In this document: in pieces, positions 52,184 through 61,954 of the stretch | How positions within the stretch are numbered: the stretch's first letter is position 1 | Layout of the letters: each line of letters starts with the position of its first letter | Assembly: GCF_900167055.1 (NCBI RefSeq) | Contig: NZ_FUXP01000002.1 | Coordinates: forward strand, 237,980-301,979 | Direction of reading: 5' to 3' | Length of the DNA stretch: 64,000 bases | DNA from: Lysobacter spongiicola DSM 21749 | GTDB lineage: Bacteria > Pseudomonadota > Gammaproteobacteria > Xanthomonadales > Xanthomonadaceae | Notes under the pieces: generated by a model | The model's database searches: none | The model's input: only the letters and a program-made list of their open reading frames with translations | Told to the model about the DNA's origin: nothing | Translations under genes and position numbers: made by a program

Positions 52184-53617
52184 ATGAAACCCCGCCTCCA
52201 AGCCACGCTCGGCCAGCACCTGGTCATGACGCCGCAACTGCAACAGGCCATCCGCCTGTTGCAGATGTCCGCAGTGGAACTGGAAGCGGAACTGGCCGCC
52301 GCGGTGGAGAGCAACCCGCTGCTGGACTGGACCGAGACCTCCATCGGCACCGGCAGTACCGACGCGGCCCCCGCGAAGGGCGAAGGCGAACATCCCGGCG
52401 GCGAGGACAGTTTCGAAGGCCAGCCCGGCGAAGCCGACTGGACCGGCGGCGACGGCGAGACGTGGCACCAGCGCACCGGGCCAGCCGACCCCGGCGACGA
52501 GGGTCAGCTCGCCGAGCAGGTGGCCGAATCGGAAACCCTGCATGACCACCTGCTGTGGCAGTTGCACCTCAGTCCCCTGTCCCCGCGCGACCGGCAGATT
52601 GCCGTGGCGCTGATCGAAGCGATCGACGACGATGGTTACCTCCGCGAGCCGCTGGAGGAGATCGCCGCGGCACTCGACCACGACCTCAAGCCCAGCAGCG
52701 AGGAGATCCAGACCGCGCTGTGCCAGATCCAGCGGTTCGACCCGGTCGGTGTCGGTGCGCGTGACCTGGCTGAATGCCTGCGGCTGCAGATCCAGCCACT
52801 GCCCGACGAAACCCCGGGAAAGGCCCTGGCCTACCAGCTGGCCAACGGGCCATTGGAGCGCCTGCCGCGCATCGGCGTGTCGGGCCTGGCCAGCGAACTG
52901 AAGCTCGACGAAGCCGAGGTCGAAACCGCGGTCAAACTGCTGCGCTCGCTCGACCCGCGCCCCGGCGCGCAGATCGGCGCCATCGCCAACGACACCTACG
53001 TCTCCCCGGACGTGGTGATCTGGCGCCGGGACGGTGTGTGGCGTGCCGCCCTGTCGGAGAGCATGCGGCCGCGCATCAGCATCCACCGCGGCTACGAAGG
53101 CATGATCCGCCACGCCAGTGATTCCGATGCCAGCTACCTCAAGGGCCACCTGCAGGAGGCGCGCTGGCTGCTGAAGAGCCTGGAAGCACGTGGCGACACG
53201 CTGCTGAAGGTGACCCGCTGCCTGATCCGCCAGCAGGCAGGCTTCCTGGAGTTCGGCGACAGCGCGTTGCGGCCGCTGACCCTGCGCGAGGTCGCCGCGG
53301 AGATCGGCCTGCACGAATCCACCGTATCCCGCGCGATCGCCCGCAAGTACGCCCGCACACCGCGTGGCACGATCCCGCTGCGGGCGTTCTTCGCCTCCGG
53401 CATCGGCGCGGGCACCACTGGCGAGGCCTCCAGCACGGCCATCCAGGCGATGCTCAAGCAGCTGATCGACGCAGAGAACCCGCGCAAGCCGCTGTCGGAT
53501 GCGCGCCTGGCCGAAAGCCTCAAGGCCTCCGGCATCCCGGTGGCGCGGCGCACCGTCGCCAAGTACCGCGAAGCGATGGGCATCGCCTCATCCCAGGATC
53601 GGGTGCGCATCGGCTGA
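52184..53617 (+). CDS. rpoN: RNA polymerase sigma-54 factor RpoN
   Basis: A 477-residue sigma-54: Gln/Leu-rich region I (MKPRLQATLGQHLVMTPQLQQAI), an acidic region II, core-binding domain, and the C-terminal RpoN box ARRTVAKYRE. It starts genes from -24/-12 promoters with enhancer-binding activators. The start is set at 52184 by the family N-terminus; in-frame sequence upstream lies over lptB in another frame. Confidence 0.96.
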   Translation: MKPRLQATLGQHLVMTPQLQQAIRLLQMSAVELEAELAAAVESNPLLDWTETSIGTGSTDAAPAKGEGEHPGGEDSFEGQPGEADWTGGDGETWHQRTGPADPGDEGQLAEQVAESETLHDHLLWQLHLSPLSPRDRQIAVALIEAIDDDGYLREPLEEIAAALDHDLKPSSEEIQTALCQIQRFDPVGVGARDLAECLRLQIQPLPDETPGKALAYQLANGPLERLPRIGVSGLASELKLDEAEVETAVKLLRSLDPRPGAQIGAIANDTYVSPDVVIWRRDGVWRAALSESMRPRISIHRGYEGMIRHASDSDASYLKGHLQEARWLLKSLEARGDTLLKVTRCLIRQQAGFLEFGDSALRPLTLREVAAEIGLHESTVSRAIARKYARTPRGTIPLRAFFASGIGAGTTGEASSTAIQAMLKQLIDAENPRKPLSDARLAESLKASGIPVARRTVAKYREAMGIASSQDRVRIG

Positions 53618-53719
53618 AGCGCGGATGGCCGGGACACCTCCGCATGTTCGTCGCGGGCGGCCGATGCCATCGTGCTGGGCTATGCTGTGGCTCCAGTCGC
53701 GAACTCGAGGTGGTGTCCG

Positions 53720-54046
53720 ATGCGCATTGAAACCCACGGCCATGAAATCGAAGTCACCCAGGCGTTGCGCGACTACGTCGACGCCAAGCTTGCACGCCTG
53801 AAGCGACACTTCGACCAGCCCATGGACGTGCGTGCCCAGCTCAGCCTGGACAAGCCCGACCACCGCGCCGAAGGCACCGTCACCGTGGCCGGGCGCACCC
53901 TCCACGCCGACGCCTCCGCAGTCGACATGTACGCGGCGATCGACCTGCTCGCCGACAAGCTCGACCGGCTGTTGCTGAAGCACAAGGAGAAACTCTCCGA
54001 CCACCACCGCGGCGAGAGCCTCGCCCGCAACGGCGACTTCGGCTAG
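53720..54046 (+). CDS. hpf: Ribosome hibernation-promoting factor HPF (short form)
   Basis: A 108-residue short HPF/YfiA protein: MRIETHGHEIEVTQALRDYVDAKL, then KLDRLLLKHKEK. It binds the ribosome's A/P sites in stationary phase. GAGGTGG lies upstream of the ATG at 53720. It sits between rpoN and ptsN, the usual arrangement. The 102 bases before it may carry its own promoter; nothing certain is seen. Confidence 0.93.
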   Translation: MRIETHGHEIEVTQALRDYVDAKLARLKRHFDQPMDVRAQLSLDKPDHRAEGTVTVAGRTLHADASAVDMYAAIDLLADKLDRLLLKHKEKLSDHHRGESLARNGDFG

Positions 54047-54051
54047 CCGGG

Positions 54052-54525
54052 ATGCCGCTGCAGGACCTGCTCAGCCGCGACCGCATCGCGATCATCGATG
54101 CCCCTGCCGACCGGTTCGGGGTGATCGACGAAGCGGCCGGGCTGCTTGCCGGGCACGGTGGCGATGCGGCGCTGGCCAACGCGATCCGCACCAGCCTGCG
54201 CTCGCGCGAGCAGCTGGCCTCCACCGGCATCGGCCACGGCGTGGCCATCCCGCACGGGCGCGTTGCCGGCCTGGAAGCCGGACGGGGGGCGCTGCTGCGT
54301 CTGTCGTCGCCGGTGGACTTTGCCGCCGTCGATGGCGAACCGGTGGACCTGGTGCTTGCGATGGCGGTCCCCGAACACTCGGTGCAGTTACACCTGCAGC
54401 AACTGGCGGAGCTGGCCGAGCATTTCGCCGACCCCGGCTTCCGGGAGCAGCTGCGTTCGGCCGTCGATGCCGACGAGCTGTCGCGACGCCTGCTCGACCC
54501 CGCCCACCGACGAAGCGTGGCCTGA
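54052..54525 (+). CDS. ptsN: PTS IIA-Ntr protein PtsN
   Basis: A 157-residue EIIA-fructose/nitrogen-type protein with the phosphorylated histidine H68 in GVAIPHGR. It regulates potassium and other systems by its phosphorylation state, without sugar transport. It is five bases after hpf and three bases before hprK. Confidence 0.93.
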   Translation: MPLQDLLSRDRIAIIDAPADRFGVIDEAAGLLAGHGGDAALANAIRTSLRSREQLASTGIGHGVAIPHGRVAGLEAGRGALLRLSSPVDFAAVDGEPVDLVLAMAVPEHSVQLHLQQLAELAEHFADPGFREQLRSAVDADELSRRLLDPAHRRSVA

Positions 54526-54528
54526 ACC

Positions 54529-55491
54529 ATGCCGCCCCTGTCCAATGCCCGCATCAGCGCGGGAGAACTCTTCGAACAGCAACGCGAACGGCTGGACCTG
54601 CGCTGGCTGGCCGGCCAGGCGGGCCACACCCGCATCCTGGAAGCGGTGGAGACGGTGGCACGGCGGCCTTCGCTGGCCGGTTACCTCAACGCGATCTATC
54701 CCAACAAGGTGCAGATCCTGGGTACCGAGGAACTGGCGTGGCTGGATACGCTGGATTCGCGCCACCGTTGGGAGACCATCGAAAAGATCATGCAGTTCCG
54801 GCCGCTGGCGCTGGTCATCAGCAAGGCGCAGAACTGCCCGGCCGACCTGATCGAAGCGGCGGAAGAGTCGCTCACGCCCTTGTGGAGCTCGCCGCGGCGT
54901 GGGCATGAACTGCTCAACCACCTGCAGTACCACCTCGCCCGCACCCTCGCCCCCCGGATCACGCTGCACGGCGTGTTCATGGAGATCTATTCGATCGGCG
55001 TGTTGATCACCGGCGATGCCGGGGCCGGCAAGAGCGAGCTGGCGCTGGAACTGGTCAGCCGTGGCCACCGGCTGGTGGCCGACGACGCCCCCGACTTCAC
55101 CCAGATCGCGCCGGACGTGCTCGACGGCACCTGTCCCGAGATGATCCAGGACCTGTTGGAGGTCCGCGGGCTGGGCGTACTCAACATCCGCGAGATGTTC
55201 GGCGACACGGCGGTCAAGGGGAACAAGTACCTGCGGCTGATCCTGCACCTGACGCATCCGTCCGACGTGGTCGAGGCCACCGGGCTGGAACGCCTGACCG
55301 GAGAGAACACCACCCGGCGCGTGCTCGACCTGGACGTGCCGGTAACCGGCATCCCGGTGATGCCCGGCCGCAACCTGGCGGTGCTCGCCGAGGCGGCCAC
55401 CCGCCTGCACAGCCTGCGCGTGAAGGGCATGGACCCGGCCGCCGCCTTCATCGCGCGGCACAGTAACTTCCTGGAACGAGGGGAATCCTGA
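54529..55491 (+). CDS. hprK: HPr kinase/phosphorylase HprK
   Basis: A 320-residue HprK/P: N-terminal domain, P-loop GDAGAGKS (162-169) with the following catalytic region, and the signature [16 protein letters not shown]. It phosphorylates Ser46 of HPr with ATP or pyrophosphate and removes it again. The HPr encoded 1.3 kb downstream keeps Ser46, so the switch is intact. Confidence 0.95.
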   Translation: MPPLSNARISAGELFEQQRERLDLRWLAGQAGHTRILEAVETVARRPSLAGYLNAIYPNKVQILGTEELAWLDTLDSRHRWETIEKIMQFRPLALVISKAQNCPADLIEAAEESLTPLWSSPRRGHELLNHLQYHLARTLAPRITLHGVFMEIYSIGVLITGDAGAGKSELALELVSRGHRLVADDAPDFTQIAPDVLDGTCPEMIQDLLEVRGLGVLNIREMFGDTAVKGNKYLRLILHLTHPSDVVEATGLERLTGENTTRRVLDLDVPVTGIPVMPGRNLAVLAEAATRLHSLRVKGMDPAAAFIARHSNFLERGES

Positions 55492-55496
55492 GGCAC

Positions 55497-56375
55497 ATGG
55501 ACAGCACGACCAACGCCACCCTGGTCATCGTCAGCGGCATGTCGGGGTCCGGCAAGTCGGTGGCCCTGAAGACCTTCGAGGACCTGGGCTACTACTGCGT
55601 CGACAACCTGCCGGCCGAGCTGTTGCCGCAGTTCGTGCGCAGCGCGACCGGTGGCGATGCCAGCGCGGCGAAGCTCGCGGTCGGCATCGACGTGCGCAAC
55701 AGCCACGGCGACCTGGCCAACGTGCCGGACTGGCTGTCGGAGGTGGGCAAGCTGGGGCTGGACCCGCGCCTGGTCTTCTTCGAGACCCGCGACGAGATCC
55801 TGCTCAAGCGCTATGCCGACACCCGGCGCCGCCATCCGCTGAGCCACCTGGGGCTGTCGCTGGCCGATGCCATCGCGCTCGAGCGCCAGGTCCTCAAGCC
55901 GCTGCGGCAGCTGGCCGACGTCACCCTGGACACCAGCGACCTCAACGTCCACCAGATGCGTCGCCACATCATCACCGAGTTCGGCCTGGGCGACGATGGC
56001 ACGGTCTCGTTGCTGTTCGAATCCTTCGCCTACCGCCACGGCGTCCCGCCGGATGCGGACTTCGTGTTCGATGCCCGCTGCCTGCCCAATCCCCACTGGG
56101 ATCCTGTGCTGCGGCCGTTGTCGGGGCGCGACCCCGCGGTCGCGGTCCACCTCGATGCACAGCCCGACGTAAACGAGTTCGCCGACCAGGTGGGGGGATT
56201 CCTCGACACCTGGCTGCCGCGGCTGCACCAGGACACCAGCCGGAGCTACATCACCGTGGCCTTCGGCTGCACGGGAGGCCGGCATCGCTCCGTGTACCTG
56301 GCCGAACGCATGGCCGAACGGGCCCGCCGGCGTGGTTGGGGGGAAGTGGCGGTCTACCACCGCGAGCTGGACTGA
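55497..56375 (+). CDS. rapZ: RNase adapter protein RapZ
   Basis: A 292-residue RapZ: Walker A GMSGSGKS (14-21), and the C-terminal domain with [17 protein letters not shown]. In enteric bacteria it targets RNase E to the GlmZ sRNA and senses glucosamine-6-phosphate. In this lineage the role may be general. Five bases after hprK. Confidence 0.94.
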   Translation: MDSTTNATLVIVSGMSGSGKSVALKTFEDLGYYCVDNLPAELLPQFVRSATGGDASAAKLAVGIDVRNSHGDLANVPDWLSEVGKLGLDPRLVFFETRDEILLKRYADTRRRHPLSHLGLSLADAIALERQVLKPLRQLADVTLDTSDLNVHQMRRHIITEFGLGDDGTVSLLFESFAYRHGVPPDADFVFDARCLPNPHWDPVLRPLSGRDPAVAVHLDAQPDVNEFADQVGGFLDTWLPRLHQDTSRSYITVAFGCTGGRHRSVYLAERMAERARRRGWGEVAVYHRELD

Positions 56376-56416
56376 CGCGACACCACGCCCGCTTCCGGCA
56401 TTTAACCCGCTTCTGC

Positions 56417-56422
56417 TAACGT
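56417..56422 (+). promoter_or_regulatory. Possible -10 element before the EIIA-Man gene
   Basis: TAACGT, with a TG-type extension (TGC before it), lies seven bases before the ATG at 56429, so a transcript from here would be leaderless or nearly so. No clear -35. Could also be chance. Confidence 0.3.
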
Positions 56423-56428
56423 TTCGGG

Positions 56429-56821
56429 ATGGCCGTCGGCATCCTGCTCATCACCCACGAAGGCATCGGCAACGCATTGTTGGCGGTGGCGACCCGGCTG
56501 ATGCCGGTCCTGCCGCTGCGCATGGAGTCGCTGGAGGTGCCATTCGACGGTGATCCCGACGGGCTGCTGCCTTCGGCGAGTGCGGCATTGCGGCGGGTGG
56601 ACGACGGCGACGGCGTGCTGGTGCTGACCGATCTGTACGGCGCCACCCCGAGTAACCTGGCCGCGAAGGTGGCGCGCATCGGCACTCCGGTGCGGCGGGT
56701 GTCGGCGGTGAGCCTGCCGATGTTGTTACGCGTGTTGAACTACCCCGAACTGGGGCTGGATGAACTGCCGGCAGTGGCCGGAGCCGGTGCCCGCAACGGC
56801 GTCGTGCTGGACGACGCCTGA
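56429..56821 (+). CDS. PTS EIIA of the mannose type
   Basis: A 130-residue EIIA-Man-fold protein with phosphorylation histidine H10 (GILLITHEG) and the LTDLYGATPSNLA segment. It is followed by HPr and enzyme I, but no EIIB/EIIC/EIID genes are here, so it is probably regulatory rather than part of a sugar transporter. It lies 53 bases after rapZ. Confidence 0.9.
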   Translation: MAVGILLITHEGIGNALLAVATRLMPVLPLRMESLEVPFDGDPDGLLPSASAALRRVDDGDGVLVLTDLYGATPSNLAAKVARIGTPVRRVSAVSLPMLLRVLNYPELGLDELPAVAGAGARNGVVLDDA

Positions 56822-56833
56822 GAGGACACGACC

Positions 56834-57103
56834 ATGATCGAGCGCGAACTGACCGTATCCAACCGCCTGGGCCTGCATGCCCGGGCCACCGCCAAACTGG
56901 TGCAGTTGCTGTCCGGCTACCGCAGCCACGCGACGCTGGTCGCCAAGGGCCGGGAGGTCAACGCCAAGAGCATCATGGGCGTCATGCTGCTGGCCGCGGG
57001 CCAGGGCACGCAGGTGAAGCTGCGCGTTGAAGGCGAGGACGAAGAAGCCGCGGCGGAAGCCATCACCGCGCTGTTCGAACGCCGCTTCGACGAAGACCAG
57101 TAG
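56834..57103 (+). CDS. ptsH: Phosphocarrier protein HPr
   Basis: An 89-residue HPr: H15 in NRLGLHARA (phosphorylated by enzyme I) and S46 in NAKSIMGVM (phosphorylated by HprK). Both sites are intact. It is 12 bases after the EIIA gene and 10 bases before ptsI. Gene name could equally be npr/ptsO. Confidence 0.93.
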   Translation: MIERELTVSNRLGLHARATAKLVQLLSGYRSHATLVAKGREVNAKSIMGVMLLAAGQGTQVKLRVEGEDEEAAAEAITALFERRFDEDQ

Positions 57104-57113
57104 GCCGCGGCGC

Positions 57114-58835
57114 GTGCGGCAGGCATTCAACGGCACCGGAGCTTCGCGCGGCAGCGCACTGGGGCGTGCGCGGGTGCGTCTGTCCCACGTGCTCGACGTG
57201 GTCGAGGAGCACGTCCGCGCCGAGGATGCCGAAGCCGAGCTGCAACGGCTGCACGCGGCGATCCAGCGGGTACGCGGCGAGATGGTGGAACTGCGCGAGC
57301 GCCTGCACGGTGCACTCGCGCACGAGGTCGGCGAGTTCCTGGACCTGCACGCATTGCTGCTGGACGACCCGGAGCTGCTGCAGGGGCTCGACCAGCTGAT
57401 CCGCGAGGGCCACTACAGTGCCGACTATGCGCTAAGGCTGCAGCGCGACCGCATCGCCGCCGTGTTCGAATCGATGGACGAGCCGTACTTCCGCAGCCGG
57501 GTGGAAGACATCGACCAGGTGATCGGACGCATCCACGCGGCGCTGCACCGGCGCGACGCGGTGATGGAGGGCGTGGCCGGCGAGATCCTGGTGTGCGACA
57601 CGGTGGCACCGGCCGAACTGGCCCAGTTGCAGAGCCAGGGCGTGGTGGCGATCGTCACCTCCACCGGCAGCTCGCTGTCGCACAGCGCCATCCTCGCCCG
57701 CAGCCTGCACATGCCCCTGGTGGTCGGCGTCGGCGGCATCCTCCAGCGCGTCAACGACGGCGATGCGCTGGTGGTGGACGGTGGCCTGGGCCAGGTGGTG
57801 CTCGAACCGGCCCCGGACGACCTGCGCCGCCACCGTGAGCGCCAGCGCCGCTACGCACGCGAGCTGCGCGAACTCAACAGGCTGCGCCACGAACCCAACC
57901 GTACCCGCGACGGCACCGCCATCGAGCTGCTGGCCAACGCCGAATCGCGCGAGGACATCGCAGAGGCCCATGCGCTCGGTGCCACCGGCATCGGCCTGTA
58001 CCGCACCGAGTTCCTGTTCCTGCAACGCATGGAGCTGCCGGACGAAGACGAGCAGTTCCGGGCCTATCGCGATGTCGTGCTGGGGATGAGCGGCCGTCCC
58101 GTCACCATCCGCACGCTTGACCTGGGCGCCGACAAGGCCGACCGCACCGGCCTGGCCCTGCGGGGGGAACCGAACCCCGCGCTGGGCCTGCGTGGCGTGC
58201 GCCTGTCGCTGGCCCGCAAGGGGCTGTTGGAAACCCAGCTGCGCGCGTTGCTGCGTGCTTCCGGCTACGGCCCCCTGCGCATCCTGCTGCCGATGATCAG
58301 CAGCCGTTCGGAGGTGCGCGATGTGCGCGCGGTGCTGTTGCGGGCGACGCGCGACCTGCGCAGCGAGGGCCACGAGATCGCCGAGCACGTGCCGCTGGGC
58401 GCGATGATCGAAGTGCCGGCTGCCGCGATCGCGCTGTCGACCTTCATCGGGGAGGTGGACTTCCTGTCGATCGGCACCAACGACCTCATCCAGTACCTGC
58501 TGGCCGCCGACCGCAACAACGAGGCGCTGGGCGAGCTCTACACCCCGCTCCATCCCGCGGTGCTCAAGCTGCTGCGCGACGTGATCCGGATGGGTCGGAT
58601 GCGTGGTGTACCCGTGGCGGTCTGTGGCGAAGTGGCCGGGGACGCGGCGTTCTCACCGCTGCTGCTGGCCCTCGGGCTGGAGCAGTTCAGCCTGCATCCG
58701 ACAACGCTGCTGGAAGTGCGCCGGACCATCCGCAACTGCGACCTGGAACGCCTGCGTGCCCATGCGCCCGCACTGATGCGCGCCCGCGACCGCGCCGGCA
58801 TCGAGCGCTGGATGCACGCCCAGCTCGGCCACTAG
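57114..58835 (+). CDS. ptsI: Phosphoenolpyruvate-protein phosphotransferase (enzyme I)
   Basis: A 573-residue enzyme I with phosphohistidine H190 in TGSSLSHSAI, the PEP-site motifs GIGLYRTEFLF, DLGADKAD and the C-terminal VCGEVAGD cysteine loop. It passes phosphate from PEP to HPr. A GTG at 57114 is chosen because it gives the family start RQAFNGTGASRG. No GAF domain (so not PtsP). It overlaps the convergent lipoprotein gene by 4 bases. Confidence 0.95.
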   Translation: MRQAFNGTGASRGSALGRARVRLSHVLDVVEEHVRAEDAEAELQRLHAAIQRVRGEMVELRERLHGALAHEVGEFLDLHALLLDDPELLQGLDQLIREGHYSADYALRLQRDRIAAVFESMDEPYFRSRVEDIDQVIGRIHAALHRRDAVMEGVAGEILVCDTVAPAELAQLQSQGVVAIVTSTGSSLSHSAILARSLHMPLVVGVGGILQRVNDGDALVVDGGLGQVVLEPAPDDLRRHRERQRRYARELRELNRLRHEPNRTRDGTAIELLANAESREDIAEAHALGATGIGLYRTEFLFLQRMELPDEDEQFRAYRDVVLGMSGRPVTIRTLDLGADKADRTGLALRGEPNPALGLRGVRLSLARKGLLETQLRALLRASGYGPLRILLPMISSRSEVRDVRAVLLRATRDLRSEGHEIAEHVPLGAMIEVPAAAIALSTFIGEVDFLSIGTNDLIQYLLAADRNNEALGELYTPLHPAVLKLLRDVIRMGRMRGVPVAVCGEVAGDAAFSPLLLALGLEQFSLHPTTLLEVRRTIRNCDLERLRAHAPALMRARDRAGIERWMHAQLGH

Positions 58836-59212
58836 CCCCCGCAGTTGCCGGGCCCGGCCTGCTTCGCCGCCAGCACCATGCCCGAATCGCGTTCGGTCAG
58901 CACGAACACCATGCCGGCGCTGGTCCACTGGCCGGTCTCTTCGCTGCCCACCGCCTCGTTGCTGCGGGTGAACACCTTGCGCTCGTCGGCACCGACCTGG
59001 ACCTCGATCTTCGAGCCCATCGATTGCGGGACCTCCCACGACACCCTGGCGACATAGGCACCATCGGGCGTGCAGTTGCGATCGACCGGCGTGATCTCGA
59101 ACTCGACCCCGGGCTCGGCGAACGGCATCCGTTCCGGCACCTCGGGAGCACCGCAGGCGGACAGGACGATGGTGGCGGACAGCAGGGCAGCGAGGCGAAC
59201 AGAAGTCGACAT
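58832..59212 (-). CDS. Small lipoprotein of unknown function
   Basis: A 126-residue protein with a lipoprotein signal (LSAC, C20). The mature part is short, with two further cysteines (RNCTPDG and GPGNCGG) that may form a disulfide. No known domain recognised. The start at 59212 is set by the signal peptide. It sits tail-to-tail with ptsI. Confidence 0.75.
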   Translation of the reverse strand: MSTSVRLAALLSATIVLSACGAPEVPERMPFAEPGVEFEITPVDRNCTPDGAYVARVSWEVPQSMGSKIEVQVGADERKVFTRSNEAVGSEETGQWTSAGMVFVLTERDSGMVLAAKQAGPGNCGG

Positions 59213-59363
59213 GGCACGGAGTGGCTGGTGGGAGGGCGCATAGCAATACCATGAAGCCCCGCCCGCGGGCTGTGCAGGGCCTTCCGCAGCAGCGATAATG
59301 CCGGCATGAACGCTTGAAGCAGGTCGCATCCGCCGCGGGTGCGGCTCCGACCGGGACATCCGC

Positions 59364-60725
59364 ATGGCCGAAGCCGTCCGCCACGACAAGACCTCGCATC
59401 AACTGCGGTTGCTGTCGGACGCGCTCGAGAGTGGCCGGCTGGGCCCGGTCAAGCGGCTGGTCAACACCCTCTCCCCGGCCGAGATCGGCAACCTGCTGGA
59501 GTCGCTGCCGCCCGGCAAGCGCGTGATCGTCTGGGGGCTGGTGGACCCGGACGACGACGGCGAGGTGCTGGTCCACGTTGGCGACGAGGTGCGTGAAAGC
59601 CTGCTGGCGGCGATGGACCCGGACGAAATCGTCGCCGCGGTCGAAGACCTCGACATCGACGACCTCGCCGACCTGGTGGAGGACCTGCCCGAAGCGGTGA
59701 TCGAGCAGGTGCTCAAGTCGATGGACCGCGACAACCGCGAGCGCCTCGAGCAGGTGCTGTCCTACCCCGAGGACACCGCCGGCCGCCTGATGAACCCCGA
59801 CGTGGTGACGGTGCGCGCCGACACCACGGTGGACGTGGTGCTGCGCTACCTGCGCCTGCGCGGGGAACTGCCTGAACACACCGACTACCTGTACGTCGTC
59901 AGCCGGCGCCACCAGTACCTGGGCCGTATCAGCCTGGCGCAGTTGCTGACCCACGAAGCCGGCACCCCGATCAACCAGTTGCTGGACGACGAGCAGCCCG
60001 CGTTCGACGTCGACGAATCAGCCAACGAAGTCGCACGCCAGTTCTCCGACCGAGACTGGCTCAGCGCGCCGGTGGTGGACGACAACCACGTGCTGCTGGG
60101 CCGCATCACCATCGACGACGTGGTCGACATCATCCGCGACCGGGCCGAGCACCAGGCACTGGGCGCGGCCGGCCTGGACGAGGACGAAGACCTCTTCAGC
60201 CCGGTGCCACGAGCCGCACGCCGGCGCGCCATCTGGCTGGGCATCAACCTCGCCACCGCCTTCCTCGCCTCCTGGGTGATCGGGCGCTTCGAGGGCGCGC
60301 TGGAGCGCATCGTCGCGTTGGCGGTGCTGATGCCGATCGTCGCCAGCATGGGCGGCGTGGCCGGCACCCAGACCCTGACCCTGATGGTGCGCGGCCTGGC
60401 CATGGGCCAGGTCGGCAGCGGCAACCTGCGGGCGCTGCTGGCCAAGGAGCTCTCCGTCGGCCTGCTCAACGGCGTCGCCTGGGCGATCGTGGTCGGCGTG
60501 GTCGCGGCGATCTGGTTCCAGGACATCCCGCTCGGCGCGGTCATCGCCGGCGCCATGGCGATCAACCTGGCGGTGGCCGCCTTCGCCGGCGTCATGGTCC
60601 CGCTGACCCTGCGCCGCATGAACATCGACCCCGCCCTCGCCGGCGGCGTGGTGCTGACCACCGTCACCGACGTCATCGGCTTCCTGAGCTTCCTCGGCCT
60701 GGCGACGCTGGTCCTCCTGCGCTGA
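59364..60725 (+). CDS. mgtE: Magnesium transporter MgtE
   Basis: A 453-residue MgtE: N-terminal acidic superhelix (about 15-135, with DEIVAAVEDLDIDDLADL), two CBS domains (about 140-260) and five transmembrane helices in the last 170 residues with the motifs MPIVASMGGVAGTQ and NLAVAAFAG. A Mg-gated channel for Mg uptake. The integron integrase begins beyond its stop on the other strand. Confidence 0.95.
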   Translation: MAEAVRHDKTSHQLRLLSDALESGRLGPVKRLVNTLSPAEIGNLLESLPPGKRVIVWGLVDPDDDGEVLVHVGDEVRESLLAAMDPDEIVAAVEDLDIDDLADLVEDLPEAVIEQVLKSMDRDNRERLEQVLSYPEDTAGRLMNPDVVTVRADTTVDVVLRYLRLRGELPEHTDYLYVVSRRHQYLGRISLAQLLTHEAGTPINQLLDDEQPAFDVDESANEVARQFSDRDWLSAPVVDDNHVLLGRITIDDVVDIIRDRAEHQALGAAGLDEDEDLFSPVPRAARRRAIWLGINLATAFLASWVIGRFEGALERIVALAVLMPIVASMGGVAGTQTLTLMVRGLAMGQVGSGNLRALLAKELSVGLLNGVAWAIVVGVVAAIWFQDIPLGAVIAGAMAINLAVAAFAGVMVPLTLRRMNIDPALAGGVVLTTVTDVIGFLSFLGLATLVLLR

Positions 60726-60746
60726 GCCCCGGCGCGACCACGGGTA

Positions 60747-61772
60747 TCAATCCCGATCCAGCGGGCTGAGCACCCCGCCCGCCCCCCGCCCCAGCACGTG
60801 CGTGTAGATCTGCGTGGTCGCCACGTCCTTGTGGCCCAACAGCTCCTGCACCGTGCGGATGTCCTGCCCCGCCTCCAGCAAGTGGGTGGCGAAGGAATGG
60901 CGCAAGGTGTGGCACGTCGCCGGCTTGTCGATGCCCGCCTTGGCGCGCGCCGACTTCACCGCCCGCTGCAGCACGGCCTCGTCGACGTGGTGCCGGCGCT
61001 TGCGACCGCTGCGCGGGTCCAGCGAGTGTTTCGCCGAGGGAAACACGTACTGCCAGCCGAACTCGCGCCCCGCCGTCGGATATTTCCGGCCCAGGGCATG
61101 CGGCAGGTACACCTCCCCCAGCCCGGCCAGAAGATCCTGCGTGTGCAGGATGCGGACGCGCTCGACCTGCTCCACCAGACGCTCGTGCAAGCGCAGCGGC
61201 AACGGCACCCGCCGGTCCCTGCCCCCCTTGCCATTGCGTACGCAGATCTCCGTACGCGCGAAATCCACGTCCTTCACCCGCAGCCGCACGCATTCCATCA
61301 CCCGCATGCCCGTGCCATAGAGCAGCGACCCCATCAGCGCCGTCTGCCCATCCAGCAACGCGAGCAGGCGCTTCACCTCTTCCCGCGACAACACCACCGG
61401 CACCTTTTGCGGCTTCTTCGCCCGCACCACCGATTCCATCCACGGCAGGTCGATACCCAGCACCTGCCGGTACAGGAACAGCAGACCCGACAGCGCCTGG
61501 TTCTGCGTGCTGGCGGCCACGTCGTCACGCGTGGCCAACCGGGTCAGGAATGCCTCGACCTCGGCCGAACCCAGCTCACGTGGATGCCGCTTGCCGTTCT
61601 CCAGGATGAAGCGCCGGATCCAGTACACGTAGGCCCGCTCGGTGCGGATGCTGTAGTGCAGTACCCGGCAACGGGCGCGAACCTGGTCGAGCAGTCGCGG
61701 CGCCTTGTCACCACCGCTGGTTGCTGTCGGCGGAGGACCAGATATCACCTCATCTTCGGGGTGATAAGACAT
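60747..61772 (-). CDS. intI: Integron integrase IntI
   Basis: A 341-residue tyrosine recombinase. Catalytic residues: R157 (GTGMR), K182, H288 and R291 ([12 protein letters not shown]), H314 (GH), Y323 (IYTHV). The extra domain found only in IntI proteins lies at about 220-262 ([25 protein letters not shown]), between the second and third catalytic patches. It recombines attC with attI. It is transcribed away from the cassette array, the usual layout, and appears intact. Only 21 bases separate it from mgtE. Confidence 0.97.
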   Translation of the reverse strand: MSYHPEDEVISGPPPTATSGGDKAPRLLDQVRARCRVLHYSIRTERAYVYWIRRFILENGKRHPRELGSAEVEAFLTRLATRDDVAASTQNQALSGLLFLYRQVLGIDLPWMESVVRAKKPQKVPVVLSREEVKRLLALLDGQTALMGSLLYGTGMRVMECVRLRVKDVDFARTEICVRNGKGGRDRRVPLPLRLHERLVEQVERVRILHTQDLLAGLGEVYLPHALGRKYPTAGREFGWQYVFPSAKHSLDPRSGRKRRHHVDEAVLQRAVKSARAKAGIDKPATCHTLRHSFATHLLEAGQDIRTVQELLGHKDVATTQIYTHVLGRGAGGVLSPLDRD

Positions 61773-61869
61773 ACCGCCTCACAAGTGCAGGAATTGCCGC
61801 CAGCATCCGTGGGCGATGCCTGGCGCGGAAGCAGGTAAGGGACTGATGTGACGTAGGATTTTCCTGATT

Positions 61870-61937
61870 GACGGAGCGCGGGTGCAGCGCGGAAGATGCG
61901 ATACCGCCCCGTTTTGGGGATCTACTAAGTGTTAGCC
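61870..61937 (+). other. attI recombination site
   Basis: The first core site GTTAGCC (61931-61937) lies between intI and the first cassette gene, and is the point where G/TTAGCC is cut. The left limit is approximate. Circularising cassette 1 restores a perfect attC (GGCTAAC with GTTAGCC). A possible Pc -35 TTGACG lies at 61868-61873; no -10 is convincing, and no LexA box is seen for intI. Confidence 0.75.
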
Positions 61938-61954
61938 CTCACAACGGAGTTGCC

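Noticed and set aside
61773..61930. LexA box controlling intI
   Set aside because: No CTG-N10-CAG or Xanthomonas-type TTAGTA...TACTAA palindrome was seen in the region.
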